Positions 9,199 through 17,663 of a stretch of DNA of 64,000 nucleotides are shown here, piece by piece (the stretch's first letter is position 1; each line of letters opens with the position of its first letter). Under the pieces are notes generated by a model. That model worked only from the letters and a program-made list of their open reading frames with translations, made no database searches and was not told the origin of the DNA. The stretch is from Melaminivora jejuensis. Its GTDB lineage: Bacteria > Pseudomonadota > Gammaproteobacteria > Burkholderiales > Burkholderiaceae_C. The stretch covers positions 124,001 through 188,000 of the forward strand of contig NZ_JACWIJ010000002.1 in assembly GCF_017811175.1 (NCBI RefSeq). Reading direction: 5' to 3'. The translations under genes were made by a program, and so were the position numbers.

Positions 9199-9505
9199 GG
9201 AAAAGGTTCTCCTCGGAGTGGAAGAAAGAGTGGCGGAAGGCGCCATGGTGACGCAGCCACATGACAGGTGCGTGACGTTGTCGCACAGCAAAAAACGGGC
9301 ATCAATCGGGATAACCCGTCAGGCGGCAACGATCTCGTCGTCTGACGAAGGGGCAAATTGTGACACTTTCATTACGGCTTGCTGACAAGCGAGGGCCTTT
9401 GTCCTGTAGCGCAGCAGGCCGCCGGGCAATCGCCCGCCGCCCAGCAAGGCTTTGTGCGCTGCACAATGATGACCGCCTTGTTCCACTTCTGACTGCAAAT
9501 TCCCC
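9199..9505. other. Intergenic region between ugpB and serA
   Basis: A 307-bp divergent region with no supported gene. It must hold the promoters of ugpB (minus) and serA (plus). On the minus strand a short hairpin (ACGGG 9295-9299 pairing with CCCGT 9315-9319) followed by a T run lies in the ugpB leader. The same GGG can instead pair with CCCG just inside the loop, giving two mutually exclusive stems. The stems are only about 5 bp, so the attenuator idea is weak. Confidence 0.4.
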
Positions 9506-10735
9506 ATGCCCAAGACATCCCTGGACAAGAGCAAGATCAAGTTTCTGCTGTTCGAAGGCATCCACCAAAGTGCCGTCGATGCGCTGGCCGCCGCCGGCTA
9601 TATCAACGTGGAGCGGCTGCCCGGCGCGCTGGAGGGGCAGGAGTTGCACGACAAGATTGCCGATGCGCACTTTGTCGGCCTGCGCTCGCGCACCCAGCTC
9701 ACTGCCGAGGTGCTGGCGCACGCCTCCAAGCTGGTTGCCGTGGGGGCGTTTTGCATCGGCACCAACCAGATCGACCTGAAGGCGGCGCGCGAGCGCGGCA
9801 TCGCCGTGTTCAACGCGCCGTATTCCAACACCCGCTCGGTGGCCGAGCTGGTGCTGGCGCAAAGCATTCTGCTGCTGCGCGGCATCCCCGAAAAGAACGC
9901 TGTGGCGCATCGGGGCGGCTGGCTCAAGAGTGCTGAAGGCGCGTTCGAGGCGCGCGGCAAGACGCTGGGCATCGTTGGCTATGGCGCCATCGGCTCGCAG
10001 TTGTCGGTACTGGCCGAGAGCCTGGGGATGCACGTCATCTTCCATGACGTGGTGGCCAAGCTGCCCCTGGGCAACGCCCACCAGGCGGCGTCGCTGCAGG
10101 CGCTGCTGGCCGAATCCGACATCGTCAGCCTGCATGTGCCTGAGCTGGCCTCGACCCAGTGGATGATCGGCGCGGCGCAGATCGCCGCCATGAAGCGCGG
10201 CGCCATCCTGATCAATGCCTCGCGCGGCACGGTGGTGGAGATCGACCCGCTGGCCGAGGCCATCAGGAGCGGCCACTTGGCGGGCGCCGCCATCGACGTC
10301 TTCCCCAAGGAGCCCAAGAGCAACAAGGACGAGTTCGTCTCGCCCTTGCGCGGGCTGGACAACGTGATCCTGACGCCGCACATCGGCGGCTCGACCATGG
10401 AAGCGCAGGCCAACATCGGCGTCGAGGTGGCGGCCAAGCTGATCCGCTACAGCGACAACGGCACCAGCACCTCGTCGGTCAACTTCCCCGAGGTTGCGCT
10501 GCCGGCGCACGAGGGCAAGCACCGCCTGCTGCACGTGCATCAGAACGTGCCGGGCGTGCTCTCGCAGATCAACCGCATCCTGTCGGACAACGACATCAAC
10601 ATCTCGGCCCAGTACCTGCAGACGCGCGAGGACATCGGCTACGTGGTCATCGACCTGGATGCCCGCTCGTCCGATGTGGCGCTGGAAAAGCTCGCCCAGG
10701 TGCCGGGCACGCTGCGCACGCGCGTACTGTTCTGA
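9506..10735 (+). CDS. serA: D-3-phosphoglycerate dehydrogenase
   Basis: Oxidises 3-phosphoglycerate to 3-phosphohydroxypyruvate with NAD+, the first step of serine synthesis. It has 409 residues, like E. coli SerA. The substrate domain is interrupted by the NAD-binding domain with GYGAIG at 158-163. The catalytic Arg is in NASRGTVVE, and the catalytic His is in LTPHIGGST. A C-terminal ACT domain from about residue 335 (RLLHVHQNVPGVLSQINRIL) makes serine feedback inhibition likely. The ATG at 9506 begins MPKTSLDKSKIKFLL, close to enteric SerA. It is followed 72 bp later by tRNA-Ser, and I saw no strong terminator between them. Confidence 0.96.
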   Translation: MPKTSLDKSKIKFLLFEGIHQSAVDALAAAGYINVERLPGALEGQELHDKIADAHFVGLRSRTQLTAEVLAHASKLVAVGAFCIGTNQIDLKAARERGIAVFNAPYSNTRSVAELVLAQSILLLRGIPEKNAVAHRGGWLKSAEGAFEARGKTLGIVGYGAIGSQLSVLAESLGMHVIFHDVVAKLPLGNAHQAASLQALLAESDIVSLHVPELASTQWMIGAAQIAAMKRGAILINASRGTVVEIDPLAEAIRSGHLAGAAIDVFPKEPKSNKDEFVSPLRGLDNVILTPHIGGSTMEAQANIGVEVAAKLIRYSDNGTSTSSVNFPEVALPAHEGKHRLLHVHQNVPGVLSQINRILSDNDINISAQYLQTREDIGYVVIDLDARSSDVALEKLAQVPGTLRTRVLF

Positions 10736-10758
10736 CCCCGACCGGGATGGGTGCGCGA

Positions 10759-10789
10759 TTGCTGGCGGGCAGATTTTTGCTGCTACAAT
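10759..10789 (+). promoter_or_regulatory. Promoter of tRNA-Ser
   Basis: TTGCTG at 10759-10764 and TACAAT at 10784-10789 form a sigma-70-like pair with a 19-bp spacer. The predicted start is about 10796, 12 nt before the mature tRNA. The spacer is slightly long; the -10 box is convincing. Confidence 0.5.
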
Positions 10790-10807
10790 CGCGCGCTTCG
10801 ACACACA

Positions 10808-10897
<90 letters not shown>

Positions 10898-10903
10898 ATG
10901 TAC

Positions 10904-10950
10904 AAGCCGCTTGGTAGCTATTGAAAAAATAGCATCAAGCGGCTTTTTTT
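10904..10950 (+). terminator. Rho-independent terminator after tRNA-Ser
   Basis: AAGCCGCTTG (10904-10913) pairs with CAAGCGGCTT (10936-10945) and runs into seven T. An inner GCTATT/AATAGC stem (10917-10934) extends the hairpin. Confidence 0.85.
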
Positions 10951-11021
10951 GCCTGCGGCGGGGCGCCTGCCGATGGCGATGGCCGGACTGCCCGCCCGGC
11001 AAGGGATGAAAGGACGCCACC

Positions 11022-11461
11022 ATGAGCATCGATGCACTGATCTCTGGCAAGCTGCACGCACGGCCTGAATCACGCACCAGCAAGAACGGCAAGCCCTTTG
11101 CGACGGCCAAGCTGCGCGCGGCAGCTGGGGATGGCGACAGCCTGTTCGTGAACGTCATCGCCTTCGAGCAGGCTGCCGTAGCAGCGCTGTTGGCACTGGA
11201 CGCCGGCGACAGTCTGGCCGTGGCCGGCAGCGTGACCCCAAGGTCTGGACGGACAGGGAGGGCGTGGCGCGCCCGGCGCTGGATGTCGTGGCCCATCAGG
11301 TACTGACTGCCTACCACGTCACCCGCAAGCGCCGTGCCATGCAGCCCGAGGACGGAGGCAGCGTCCGCTCTGGCGAGCAATCGGGCGAGGCCTGGCGCCC
11401 GGCGCGGCCATCTCCAGGTCTTCATGAGGCGCTGGACGATGGTGGGCAGATACCGTTCTGA
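11022..11461 (+). pseudogene. SSB-like OB-fold protein, frameshifted
   Basis: The first frame encodes MSIDALISGKLHARPESRTS and an OB-fold that resembles short single-stranded-DNA-binding proteins of Burkholderiales (KNGKPFATAKLRAA, SLFVNVIAFEQ). After VAGSVTP the protein switches to the next frame, which continues sensibly as KVWTDREGVARPALDVVAHQ to the TGA at 11459. The break is at ACCCCA (C run 11236-11239); one extra C would restore a protein of about 146 residues. A GGGATGAAAGGA stretch upstream could be the ribosome site. It sits between two tRNA genes, so it may be a remnant of an integrated element, but no flanking repeat was seen. The frameshift may be a sequencing artefact. Confidence 0.75.
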
Positions 11462-11504
11462 TCAGTTTCAGGGTTTGGCTGAGGCTCGCACAACAAGCGG
11501 ACAA

Positions 11505-11540
11505 GAAAAAAGCACTTGTGCGTTGCCGCTGCAAGTGCTT
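11505..11540 (-). terminator. Rho-independent terminator after tRNA-Lys
   Basis: On the minus strand AAGCACTTG and CAAGTGCTT (11532-11540 and 11510-11518) form a 9-bp stem followed by a T run (complement of 11505-11509). It lies just downstream of tRNA-Lys. Confidence 0.8.
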
Positions 11541-11557
11541 GATTCGTAATGTATTTT

Positions 11558-11633
11558 TGGTGGGCCCTGTAGGATTCGAACCTACGACCAACGGATTAAG
11601 AGTCCGCTGCTCTACCAACTGAGCTAAGAGCCC
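11558..11633 (-). tRNA. tRNA-Lys (anticodon CTT)
   Basis: A 76-nt cloverleaf with encoded CCA on the minus strand. The acceptor GGGCTCT pairs with AGGGCCC (including a T-G pair). The D arm is GCTCAGTTGGTAGAGC, the anticodon loop CTCTTAA shows CTT, and the T arm is CGTAGGTTCGAATCCTACG. It reads AAG. It lies downstream of guaC on the same strand, separated by about 97 bp. Confidence 0.97.
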
Positions 11634-11730
11634 CATCTCTTTTCAGAGAATCGCTGCAGTGCAGCGAAGTCCGCAATTATGCACGAATTCTTGCCCTGTC
11701 AACGCTTGCTGGGCAAAAAAATCGTGCGAA

Positions 11731-12708
11731 TCACATCAGCAGGTGCTCGCCGGCGTTGTCGCCGCCCAGGATCACGTAGTTCACCTTGCGGATGTCCATC
11801 AGCCTGGTGCCGCCCGAGTAGCTGATCGAGCTTTGCACGTCCTGCTCCATCTCGATGAGCGTGTCGGCCAGGCGGCCCTTGATGGGCTCCAGGATGCGCT
11901 TGCCCTCGACGTGGCGATATTCGCCCTTGTTGAAGTCCGAGGCCGAGCCGTAGTACTCCTTGAAGCGCTCGCCGCCTTCCTCCACCGTCTCGCCGGGCGA
12001 CTCTTCGTGGCCGGCAAACAGCGAGCCAACCATGATCATGGTGGCGCCGAAGCGGATGCTCTTGGCGATGTCGCCGTGGCTTCTGATGCCACCGTCAGCA
12101 ATGAGGGGCTTGGTAGCCACGCGGGCGCACCATTTGACTGCCGACAACTGCCAGCCGCCTGTGCCGAAGCCGGTCTTGAGCTTGGTGATGCAGACCTTGC
12201 CCGGGCCGATGCCGACCTTGGTGGCGTCCGCGCCCCAGTTTTCCAGGTCGATCACCGCCTCGGGCGTGCCGACGTTGCCGGCAATCACGAAGGCGCCGGG
12301 CAGCTTGGCCTTGAGGTAGCCGATCATGTCCTTCACCGTGTCGGCGTGGCCGTGGGCGATGTCGATGGTGATGTACTCGGGGCACAGGCCCTGCGCGACA
12401 AATTGATCCACCGTGTCGTAATCGGGTTTTTTCACGCCCAGCGAGATTGAGGCGAAGCAGCCCTTGGCCTGCATGTCGCGCACAAACTGCACGTTGTCCA
12501 GATCGAAACGGTGCATGACGTAGAAGTAGCCGTTCTGCGCCAGCCAGGTACAGATTTTTTCGTCCACCACGGTTTTCATGTTGGACGGCACCACGGGCAG
12601 CTTGAAGCGGCGCCCGCCGAGTTCCACGCTGGCGTCGCACTCGGCGCGGCTTTGCACGCGGCACTTGCGCGGCAGCAGCAGGATGTTGTCGTAGTCGAAG
12701 ATTTCCAT
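11731..12708 (-). CDS. guaC: GMP reductase
   Basis: Reductively deaminates GMP to IMP with NADPH, connecting guanine and adenine nucleotide pools. It has 325 residues forming an IMPDH/GMPR TIM barrel. The catalytic Cys173 lies in [11 protein letters not shown], and the NADP/phosphate loop reads [20 protein letters not shown]. The GMPR flap around [14 protein letters not shown] is replaced by [15 protein letters not shown]. The length and the N-terminus [13 protein letters not shown] identify the GuaC2-type enzyme rather than IMP dehydrogenase, as there are no CBS domains. The ATG at 12708 has a GAGCTTGGAACCTC leader with weak SD. The leader carries a terminator-like hairpin about 110 nt upstream. 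Confidence 0.95.
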   Translation of the reverse strand: MEIFDYDNILLLPRKCRVQSRAECDASVELGGRRFKLPVVPSNMKTVVDEKICTWLAQNGYFYVMHRFDLDNVQFVRDMQAKGCFASISLGVKKPDYDTVDQFVAQGLCPEYITIDIAHGHADTVKDMIGYLKAKLPGAFVIAGNVGTPEAVIDLENWGADATKVGIGPGKVCITKLKTGFGTGGWQLSAVKWCARVATKPLIADGGIRSHGDIAKSIRFGATMIMVGSLFAGHEESPGETVEEGGERFKEYYGSASDFNKGEYRHVEGKRILEPIKGRLADTLIEMEQDVQSSISYSGGTRLMDIRKVNYVILGGDNAGEHLLM

Positions 12709-12813
12709 GAGGTTCCAAGCTCCTGTAGAGGGTCGCGCGGCGAGGGATTTCGCGGCACGAGAAGGGCGCTTGGCTCACGCTCCGGTTTCCTGCGTTGCCC
12801 GACGTGCAGGCAT

Positions 12814-12846
12814 AAAAAAACCGGGCGCAAGAAACTTGGGCCCGGT
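12814..12846 (-). terminator. Terminator-like hairpin in the guaC leader
   Basis: On the minus strand ACCGGGC (12846-12840) pairs with GCCCGGT (12826-12820), with an inner CAAG/CTTG stem and a 6-7 T tract. It lies upstream of guaC and immediately downstream of a TACAAT box at 12852-12857. No minus-strand gene upstream needs terminating, because uvrD is divergent. It may be an attenuator of guaC. Confidence 0.6.
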
Positions 12847-12893
12847 GCTTGATTGTACCGGCCCCGGGCAAACCCGGACATGCAGGGGCTTTC

Positions 12894-12899
12894 TACAAT
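12894..12899 (+). promoter_or_regulatory. -10 box of uvrD (leaderless arrangement)
   Basis: TACAAT ends 7 nt before the uvrD ATG. The 18-nt string CTACAATCGCCGCCATGC around it is identical to the one at the start of the DUF2782 gene (19118-19135, minus strand). Confidence 0.5.
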
Positions 12900-12906
12900 C
12901 GCCGCC

Positions 12907-15344
12907 ATGCTCCCTCATGACCCGACCGCCGGCGCTGCAGCGCCTTTTGGCGTTGGCGGCCCCGGCACCCTGCCGCTGCTGCAAAACCTCAACCCCGAGC
13001 AACTCGCCGCCGTCACGCTGCCCGCCGGCCACGCGCTGATCCTGGCCGGTGCCGGCTCGGGCAAGACGCGCGTACTTACCACCCGCATCGCCTGGCTCTT
13101 GCAGACCGGCCAGGCCTCGCCCGGCGGCATCCTGGCCGTCACCTTCACCAACAAGGCCGCCAAGGAGATGGTGGCGCGCCTGTCGGCCATGCTGCCCGTC
13201 AACGTGCGCGGCATGTGGATTGGCACCTTCCACGGCCTGTGCAACCGCCTGCTGCGCGCGCACCACAGATTGGTCGGCCTGCCCAGCACCTTCCAGATCC
13301 TGGACACGCAGGATCAGCTCTCGGCCGTCAAGCGCTTGTGCAAGCAGCACGGCGTGGACGGAGAGCGCTTCCCGCCCAAGCAACTGGCCTGGTTCATCGC
13401 CGGCTGCAAGGAAGAAGGCCTGCGCCCCAGGATGTGCCGGTGCGCGACCCGGACACGCAGAAAAAAGTCGAGTTCTACCAGCTCTACGAGCAGCAATGCC
13501 AGCGCGAAGGCGTGGTGGACTTTGGCGAGTTGCTGCTGCGCTCCTACGAGCTTTTGCAGGGCAACGATGCCGTGCGCGCCCACTACCAGCGGCGCTTTTC
13601 GCACATCCTGGTCGATGAGTTCCAGGACACCAACCGGCTGCAGTACGCCTGGCTCAAGCAGCTGGCCGGGGACGTCGAGGGCGGGCGGCTGGCCACGCAC
13701 GGCAGCGTGATCGCCGTGGGTGACGACGACCAGAGCATCTATGCCTTTCGCGGCGCGCGCGTGGGCAACATGCAGGACTTCGTGCGCGAGTTCGGCGTGC
13801 AGCAGACGATCAAGCTGGAGGAGAACTACCGCAGCTACAGCAACATCCTGGACTGCGCCAACGCCCTGATCGCCCACAACCAGGGCCGGCTGGGCAAGAA
13901 CCTGCGCACGCAGCAAGGCCCGGGCGAGCCGGTGCGCATCCATGAGGCGCCGACCGATCTGGCCGAGGCTCAGTGGCTGGTCGACGAGATCAAGAGCCTG
14001 GTGAAGAACGGCGAGATAGCGCGGCGCGAAATCGCCGTGCTGTACCGCAGCAACGCGCAAAGCCGGGTCATCGAGTCGCAGCTGTTCAACGCCGGCGTGC
14101 CCTACCGTGTCTATGGCGGCCTGCGGTTTTTCGAGCGGGCGGAAATCAAGCACGCCCTGGCCTATCTGCGCCTGCTGGAGAACCCGCACGAGGACACCAG
14201 CTTCATGCGCGTGGTCAACTTTCCGGCGCGCGGCATCGGCGCGCGCACGCTGGAGCAACTGCAGGACGCCGCGCGCGAGGCTGGCTGCTCGCTGCATGAT
14301 GCGGTGAGTGCCGTGCCAGGCCGCGCCGGCGCCAACCTGGGCGCTTTTGTCGCGCGTATCGACGTGCTGCGCGAGGCCACGCAGGGCGCCAGCCTGCGCA
14401 CCATCATTGGCCAGATGCTCGACGCCAGCGGCCTGATCGAGCACTACCGCAATGACAAGGACGGCGCCGATCGGCTGGAGAACCTGGATGAACTCATCAA
14501 CGCCGCCGAGAGCTTCGTGACGCAGGAAGGCTTTGGCCGCGACGCCGTGGCGCTACCGCTCGATGAGCAGCGCGGCGCGCCGCTGCTCACGCAAAGCCCG
14601 GCCAGCCAGGGCATCGATGCCAGCCTGCCGCTGGCCGAGCCGGGCGCGCTGATCGACCAGGACACCGGCGAGACGCTGTCGCCGCTGGCGGCCTTCCTCA
14701 CGCACGCCGCGCTGGAGGCCGGCGACAACCAGGCCCAGGCCGGACAGGACGCTGTGCAGCTCATGACCGTCCACGCCAGCAAGGGGCTGGAGTTCGATTG
14801 CGTGTTCATCGGCGGGCTGGAGGATGGGCTGTTCCCGCACGAGAACGCCATGAGCGACCGCGCCGGGCTGGAGGAGGAGCGCCGCCTGATGTATGTCGCC
14901 ATCACCCGCGCCAGGAAGCGTCTGTACCTCAGCCACGCGCAGACGCGCTTGCTGCACGGCCAGACGCGCTACAACGTCAGGAGCCGCTTCTTCGACGAGC
15001 TGCCCGAGGGCGCGCTCAAATGGCTCACGCCGCGCCAGCCGGGCTTTGGCAATTTTGCTGGTTTTGCTTCTGTTTCAGGAGCTGTCAACGCAGGCTGGAC
15101 GGGCGCTGAAGGCCGATTTGGCTCTAAAACTGAAATCTTCGCCAGCCCGCCCGTGCCGCCGCGCAAGGCTGAGCCTGGCCACGGCCTGCGCCCGGGGCTG
15201 GCGGTGTTTCACAACAAATTCGGCGAGGGCAAGGTGTTGGCCGTCGAGGGCGCGGGCGACGATGCGCGCGCGCAGATCCACTTCCCGCGCCACGGCACCA
15301 AGTGGCTGGCGCTGTCGGTGGCCAAGCTGACGGTGGTGGAGTAG
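12907..15344 (+). pseudogene. uvrD: DNA helicase II UvrD, frameshifted once
   Basis: An ATP-dependent 3'-5' superfamily 1 helicase of nucleotide-excision and mismatch repair. The N-terminal frame has Walker A AGAGSGKTRV and motif Ia FTNKAAKEM. At about codon 174 (CGCCCCAGG, C run 13425-13428) the protein moves to the next frame and continues as QDVPVRDPDTQKKVEFYQLY with VDEFQDTN, GDDDQSIYAFRGA, and motifs V/VI (MTVHASKGLEFD, VAITRARKRLYLSHAQ). One added C gives a full-length protein of about 812 residues. Nothing else is damaged, so a consensus error is likelier than a real knockout. Codons 722-740 overlap an in-frame copy of the dispersed repeat. A good terminator follows. The start at 12907 sits right after a TACAAT box. 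Confidence 0.9.
15071..15125 (+). repeat. Dispersed repeat copy, in frame inside uvrD
   Basis: It contains CAGGAGCTGTCAACGCAGGC, then CTGGACGGGCGCTGAAGGCC and GATTTGGCTC, a diverged copy of the consensus. It encodes the low-conservation linker SGAVNAGWTGAEGRFGSKTE between the helicase core and the C-terminal region of UvrD. Confidence 0.6.
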
Positions 15345-15414
15345 GCGCCAGGCCCGGCACACAGCTTTCACGTTTGCTTACCGCAGTCTGTTGCAGCGGT
15401 GGCCAACAATCCAG

Positions 15415-15441
15415 ACGCCGCCTGCAGGGCGGCGTTTTTTT
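15415..15441 (+). terminator. Rho-independent terminator after uvrD
   Basis: ACGCCGCC (15415-15422), loop TGCAG, GGCGGCGT (15428-15435) and a run of seven T. Confidence 0.85.
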
Positions 15442-15506
15442 GCCAGTGCCTGCTGCAAAAGCAAAAGGCCGGGTGCTGCGACCGAACAACCCGAGGAGAA
15501 GCCCTG

Positions 15507-16091
15507 ATGTCCACTTCCTTCGTCCAGCCCGCTGCTGCGCGCAGTGCTGCCCTGTTGGTGTCCTGCGCGCTCGCTGTGCTGTCGGTCGCTTGCCAGGAGC
15601 AGCCAGGCACCGCCGTCCAGGCCGGGGCACCCGCAATCCCCGCGCCTGCTCCCGCGATTGCTGCGTCCCCGCCGCAAGCTGGTGCCCCCGCCACCTCTGT
15701 AGTGCAGCCGTCCGCGCCGCGCAGGCTGCCGCTGGGCGTGCAGGGTGTTGCGCCAGCCGGCGTCACGGTGCGCGTCAAGAGCATCGAGGTGGGCGGCGAT
15801 GCCACGGTGCTGGATGTCAGCATCTCGTTTGCCAACCGAATCACCGACAGCACCATGCTGGCCCTGGCCGACACCTTTCTGGAGGATGAAAACGGCGCCC
15901 GGCTGCACATCAAGCGCCCCGAGGACAACCGCGACCTCACCATCCGCGAAGGCCAGACGCTGGATGGGCAACTGGTCTTCCTGGGCAGCGTGTCCGTCGC
16001 AGCGCAACGGGTACGGCTGGTGTTCAACGAGGGCAACGACGGCGACAACATCGTCGCGCCCGGGCTGGCCATGGAACTGCCGCTGTCATGA
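15507..16091 (+). CDS. Hypothetical lipoprotein
   Basis: A 194-residue protein with a signal peptide and a lipobox-like LSVAC (Cys at about residue 29), so probably lipid-anchored. A Pro/Ala-rich linker follows (about 30-75). The globular part (about 80-194) looks like a beta-sandwich (VTVRVKSIEVGGDATVLDVS, VRLVFNEGNDGDNIVAPG). I do not recognise a named family. The ATG at 15507 has a good GAGGAG ribosome site. It overlaps the OmpA-like gene by 4 bp (ATGA), so the two are translationally coupled and likely work together at the outer membrane. Confidence 0.75.
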   Translation: MSTSFVQPAAARSAALLVSCALAVLSVACQEQPGTAVQAGAPAIPAPAPAIAASPPQAGAPATSVVQPSAPRRLPLGVQGVAPAGVTVRVKSIEVGGDATVLDVSISFANRITDSTMLALADTFLEDENGARLHIKRPEDNRDLTIREGQTLDGQLVFLGSVSVAAQRVRLVFNEGNDGDNIVAPGLAMELPLS

Positions 16092-16816
16092 AGCGGCGGC
16101 CTGATGCCCTGGCGCCGGCGCTCGCGCTGGTTGCGCTGGCCGCTGGCGCAGCGCCTGCCCTGGCTGAACCGGCGGCGGATGTGCTGCGCAGCGACCGGTC
16201 TCTGGCTCGGCAGGCCACCAGGCTCACGCCCGCCGAGGCGCCTGCCACCGCACTGCAGCCCCGGGATGCCGCTGGCGCGCTGGCAGTGCAGGGCGGCGCA
16301 ACCCGGCTCGCGCCTATTGCTGGCCCGGTCACGCTGCTGCGCGCCGCCGAAGTGCCGCCTATCCGCCTGGAGCGCACGCGTGCGCTGCTGGCCGCACTGC
16401 ACGCGCACGCCACGCCGCAGCAAGCCATTGCCTTCGACTTGCCAGCCGACGTGCTGTTCGACTTCGACCGGGCGCAATTGCGTGCCGATGCGGCACTTGT
16501 GCTGGAGCGCGCGGCGCAATTGATCCAAAGCTATCCCCGAGCGCCGCTGCGGGTGGTGGGGCATACCGATGCGAAGGGTGGTGATGCCTACAACGATGCC
16601 TTGTCGCTGCGCCGCGCCCAGGCGGTCGCCGAGGCGCTGCGCGAGCGTACCGGGCGGCAGGCGCACGTCCAGGGCCGGGGCCGGAGCGAGCCGGTGGCAG
16701 CCAATACCCTGCCGGATGGGAGCGACGACCCACAGGGCCGCCAGCGCAACCGGCGCGTGCAGATCCTGATCGAGCCGCTCGGGCATGCGAGCAGCCGAGC
16801 CGGGCTGGACGGCTGA
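16088..16816 (+). CDS. OmpA-family peptidoglycan-associated protein
   Basis: A 242-residue exported protein. The signal peptide (MKRRPDALAPALALVALAAG) ends near ALAEP. A poorly conserved spacer (about 30-110) follows, and then an OmpA C-terminal domain (about 112-232). The domain has VLFDFDRAQLRADA, VVGHTDAKGGDAYNDALSLRRAQAV (with the Asp and Arg that bind diaminopimelate) and RQRNRRVQILIEP. It should bind peptidoglycan from the periplasm. It has no transmembrane beta-barrel, so it is not a porin. It is coupled to the upstream lipoprotein by a 4-bp overlap. Confidence 0.88.
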   Translation: MKRRPDALAPALALVALAAGAAPALAEPAADVLRSDRSLARQATRLTPAEAPATALQPRDAAGALAVQGGATRLAPIAGPVTLLRAAEVPPIRLERTRALLAALHAHATPQQAIAFDLPADVLFDFDRAQLRADAALVLERAAQLIQSYPRAPLRVVGHTDAKGGDAYNDALSLRRAQAVAEALRERTGRQAHVQGRGRSEPVAANTLPDGSDDPQGRQRNRRVQILIEPLGHASSRAGLDG

Positions 16817-16847
16817 TCCGCCGGCACCGCAGCCGCCAGCAAAATGT

Positions 16848-17663
16848 TCAGGCTGCTGCGTCGTCCTGGGGCGGCGGCTCGGCTGCCTCGGGCGCCTCGA
16901 AGCTGTCGCGGAAGGTGAAGACCACCGAGGTGAAGAACATCGACGCCAGCATCATGGCCGTGCCCACCATGACGCCGCCGGCCACGCCGACGCCCAGGCC
17001 CAGGCCGGACAGCAGCGCCACCGCCAGGCTGACCACCATGCCGGCGATCATGAACACGCCCAGCCAGGCCAGGCCATAGACCATGAATGCGCCCAGATTG
17101 CGCACGCAGGCGACGATGCTGAAAAACAGCGCCTTGACCGGCGGCACGCCGTGCCAATGCACCAGGCCCGGCGCGTGCCAGAACAGCAGCGACAGCGGGA
17201 CATAAAGCAACAGCGCCAGCCACATGGCGGCCTGGAAGCTGCCCGACTCGGCCAACTCGCGCGTCAGCGGTGCGCCGCCCATATAGACGCGTGCAAAGTC
17301 GCCGCCATCGACCAGCGCCGACAGGCCCATGATCAGCAGAAAGCCCCCGGCGTACAGCGCACCCAGGATCAGCATGGCGTTCATGCGCTGGCGCCCGGTG
17401 CGAAAGGCCACCAGCAGCAGCTGCGGCGTGGGCGTCTGGCCACGGTAGGCCTCGGCGGCGGCGACCATCATGACCAACGTGGCCGAGGGCAGCAGCGCCA
17501 GGGCGATGGCCGGGCCGACCAGCGGCAGCGCCGTGGCCAGCGAGATCGCCGCCATGGACAAAAAGAACAGCGCCGCCAGCGCCATGGGCTGGCGCCAGAA
17601 CACGCGCACGCCCAGGCGCGTCCACTCCAGGCCGGTGCGTGCGGGGACGATGCGCAGCTTCAT
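16848..17663 (-). CDS. BPSS1780-family membrane protein
   Basis: A 271-residue inner-membrane protein with about six hydrophobic helices between residues 25 and 245 and a short acidic C-terminal tail (EAPEAAEPPPQDD). It begins MKLRIVPARTGLEWTRLGVR, typical of the conserved BPSS1780 family found next to thrB in Burkholderiales. Its biochemical role is unknown. It overlaps thrB by 4 bp (ATGA), indicating translational coupling. Confidence 0.85.
   Translation of the reverse strand: MKLRIVPARTGLEWTRLGVRVFWRQPMALAALFFLSMAAISLATALPLVGPAIALALLPSATLVMMVAAAEAYRGQTPTPQLLLVAFRTGRQRMNAMLILGALYAGGFLLIMGLSALVDGGDFARVYMGGAPLTRELAESGSFQAAMWLALLLYVPLSLLFWHAPGLVHWHGVPPVKALFFSIVACVRNLGAFMVYGLAWLGVFMIAGMVVSLAVALLSGLGLGVGVAGGVMVGTAMMLASMFFTSVVFTFRDSFEAPEAAEPPPQDDAAA

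Noticed and set aside
9290..9319. Riboswitch or attenuator in the ugpB leader
   Set aside because: The two alternative stems are only 4-5 bp and no known riboswitch core is visible. Kept only as a note in the intergenic entry.
11697..11722. Terminator after guaC formed by TTGCCC/GGGCAA
   Set aside because: The A/T run is on the wrong side for the minus strand and part of it is a degenerate dispersed repeat.
15071..15125. Treating the uvrD repeat copy as a disruptive insertion
   Set aside because: The frame stays open through it and the downstream C-terminal domain is intact, so it is an in-frame linker, not a knockout.
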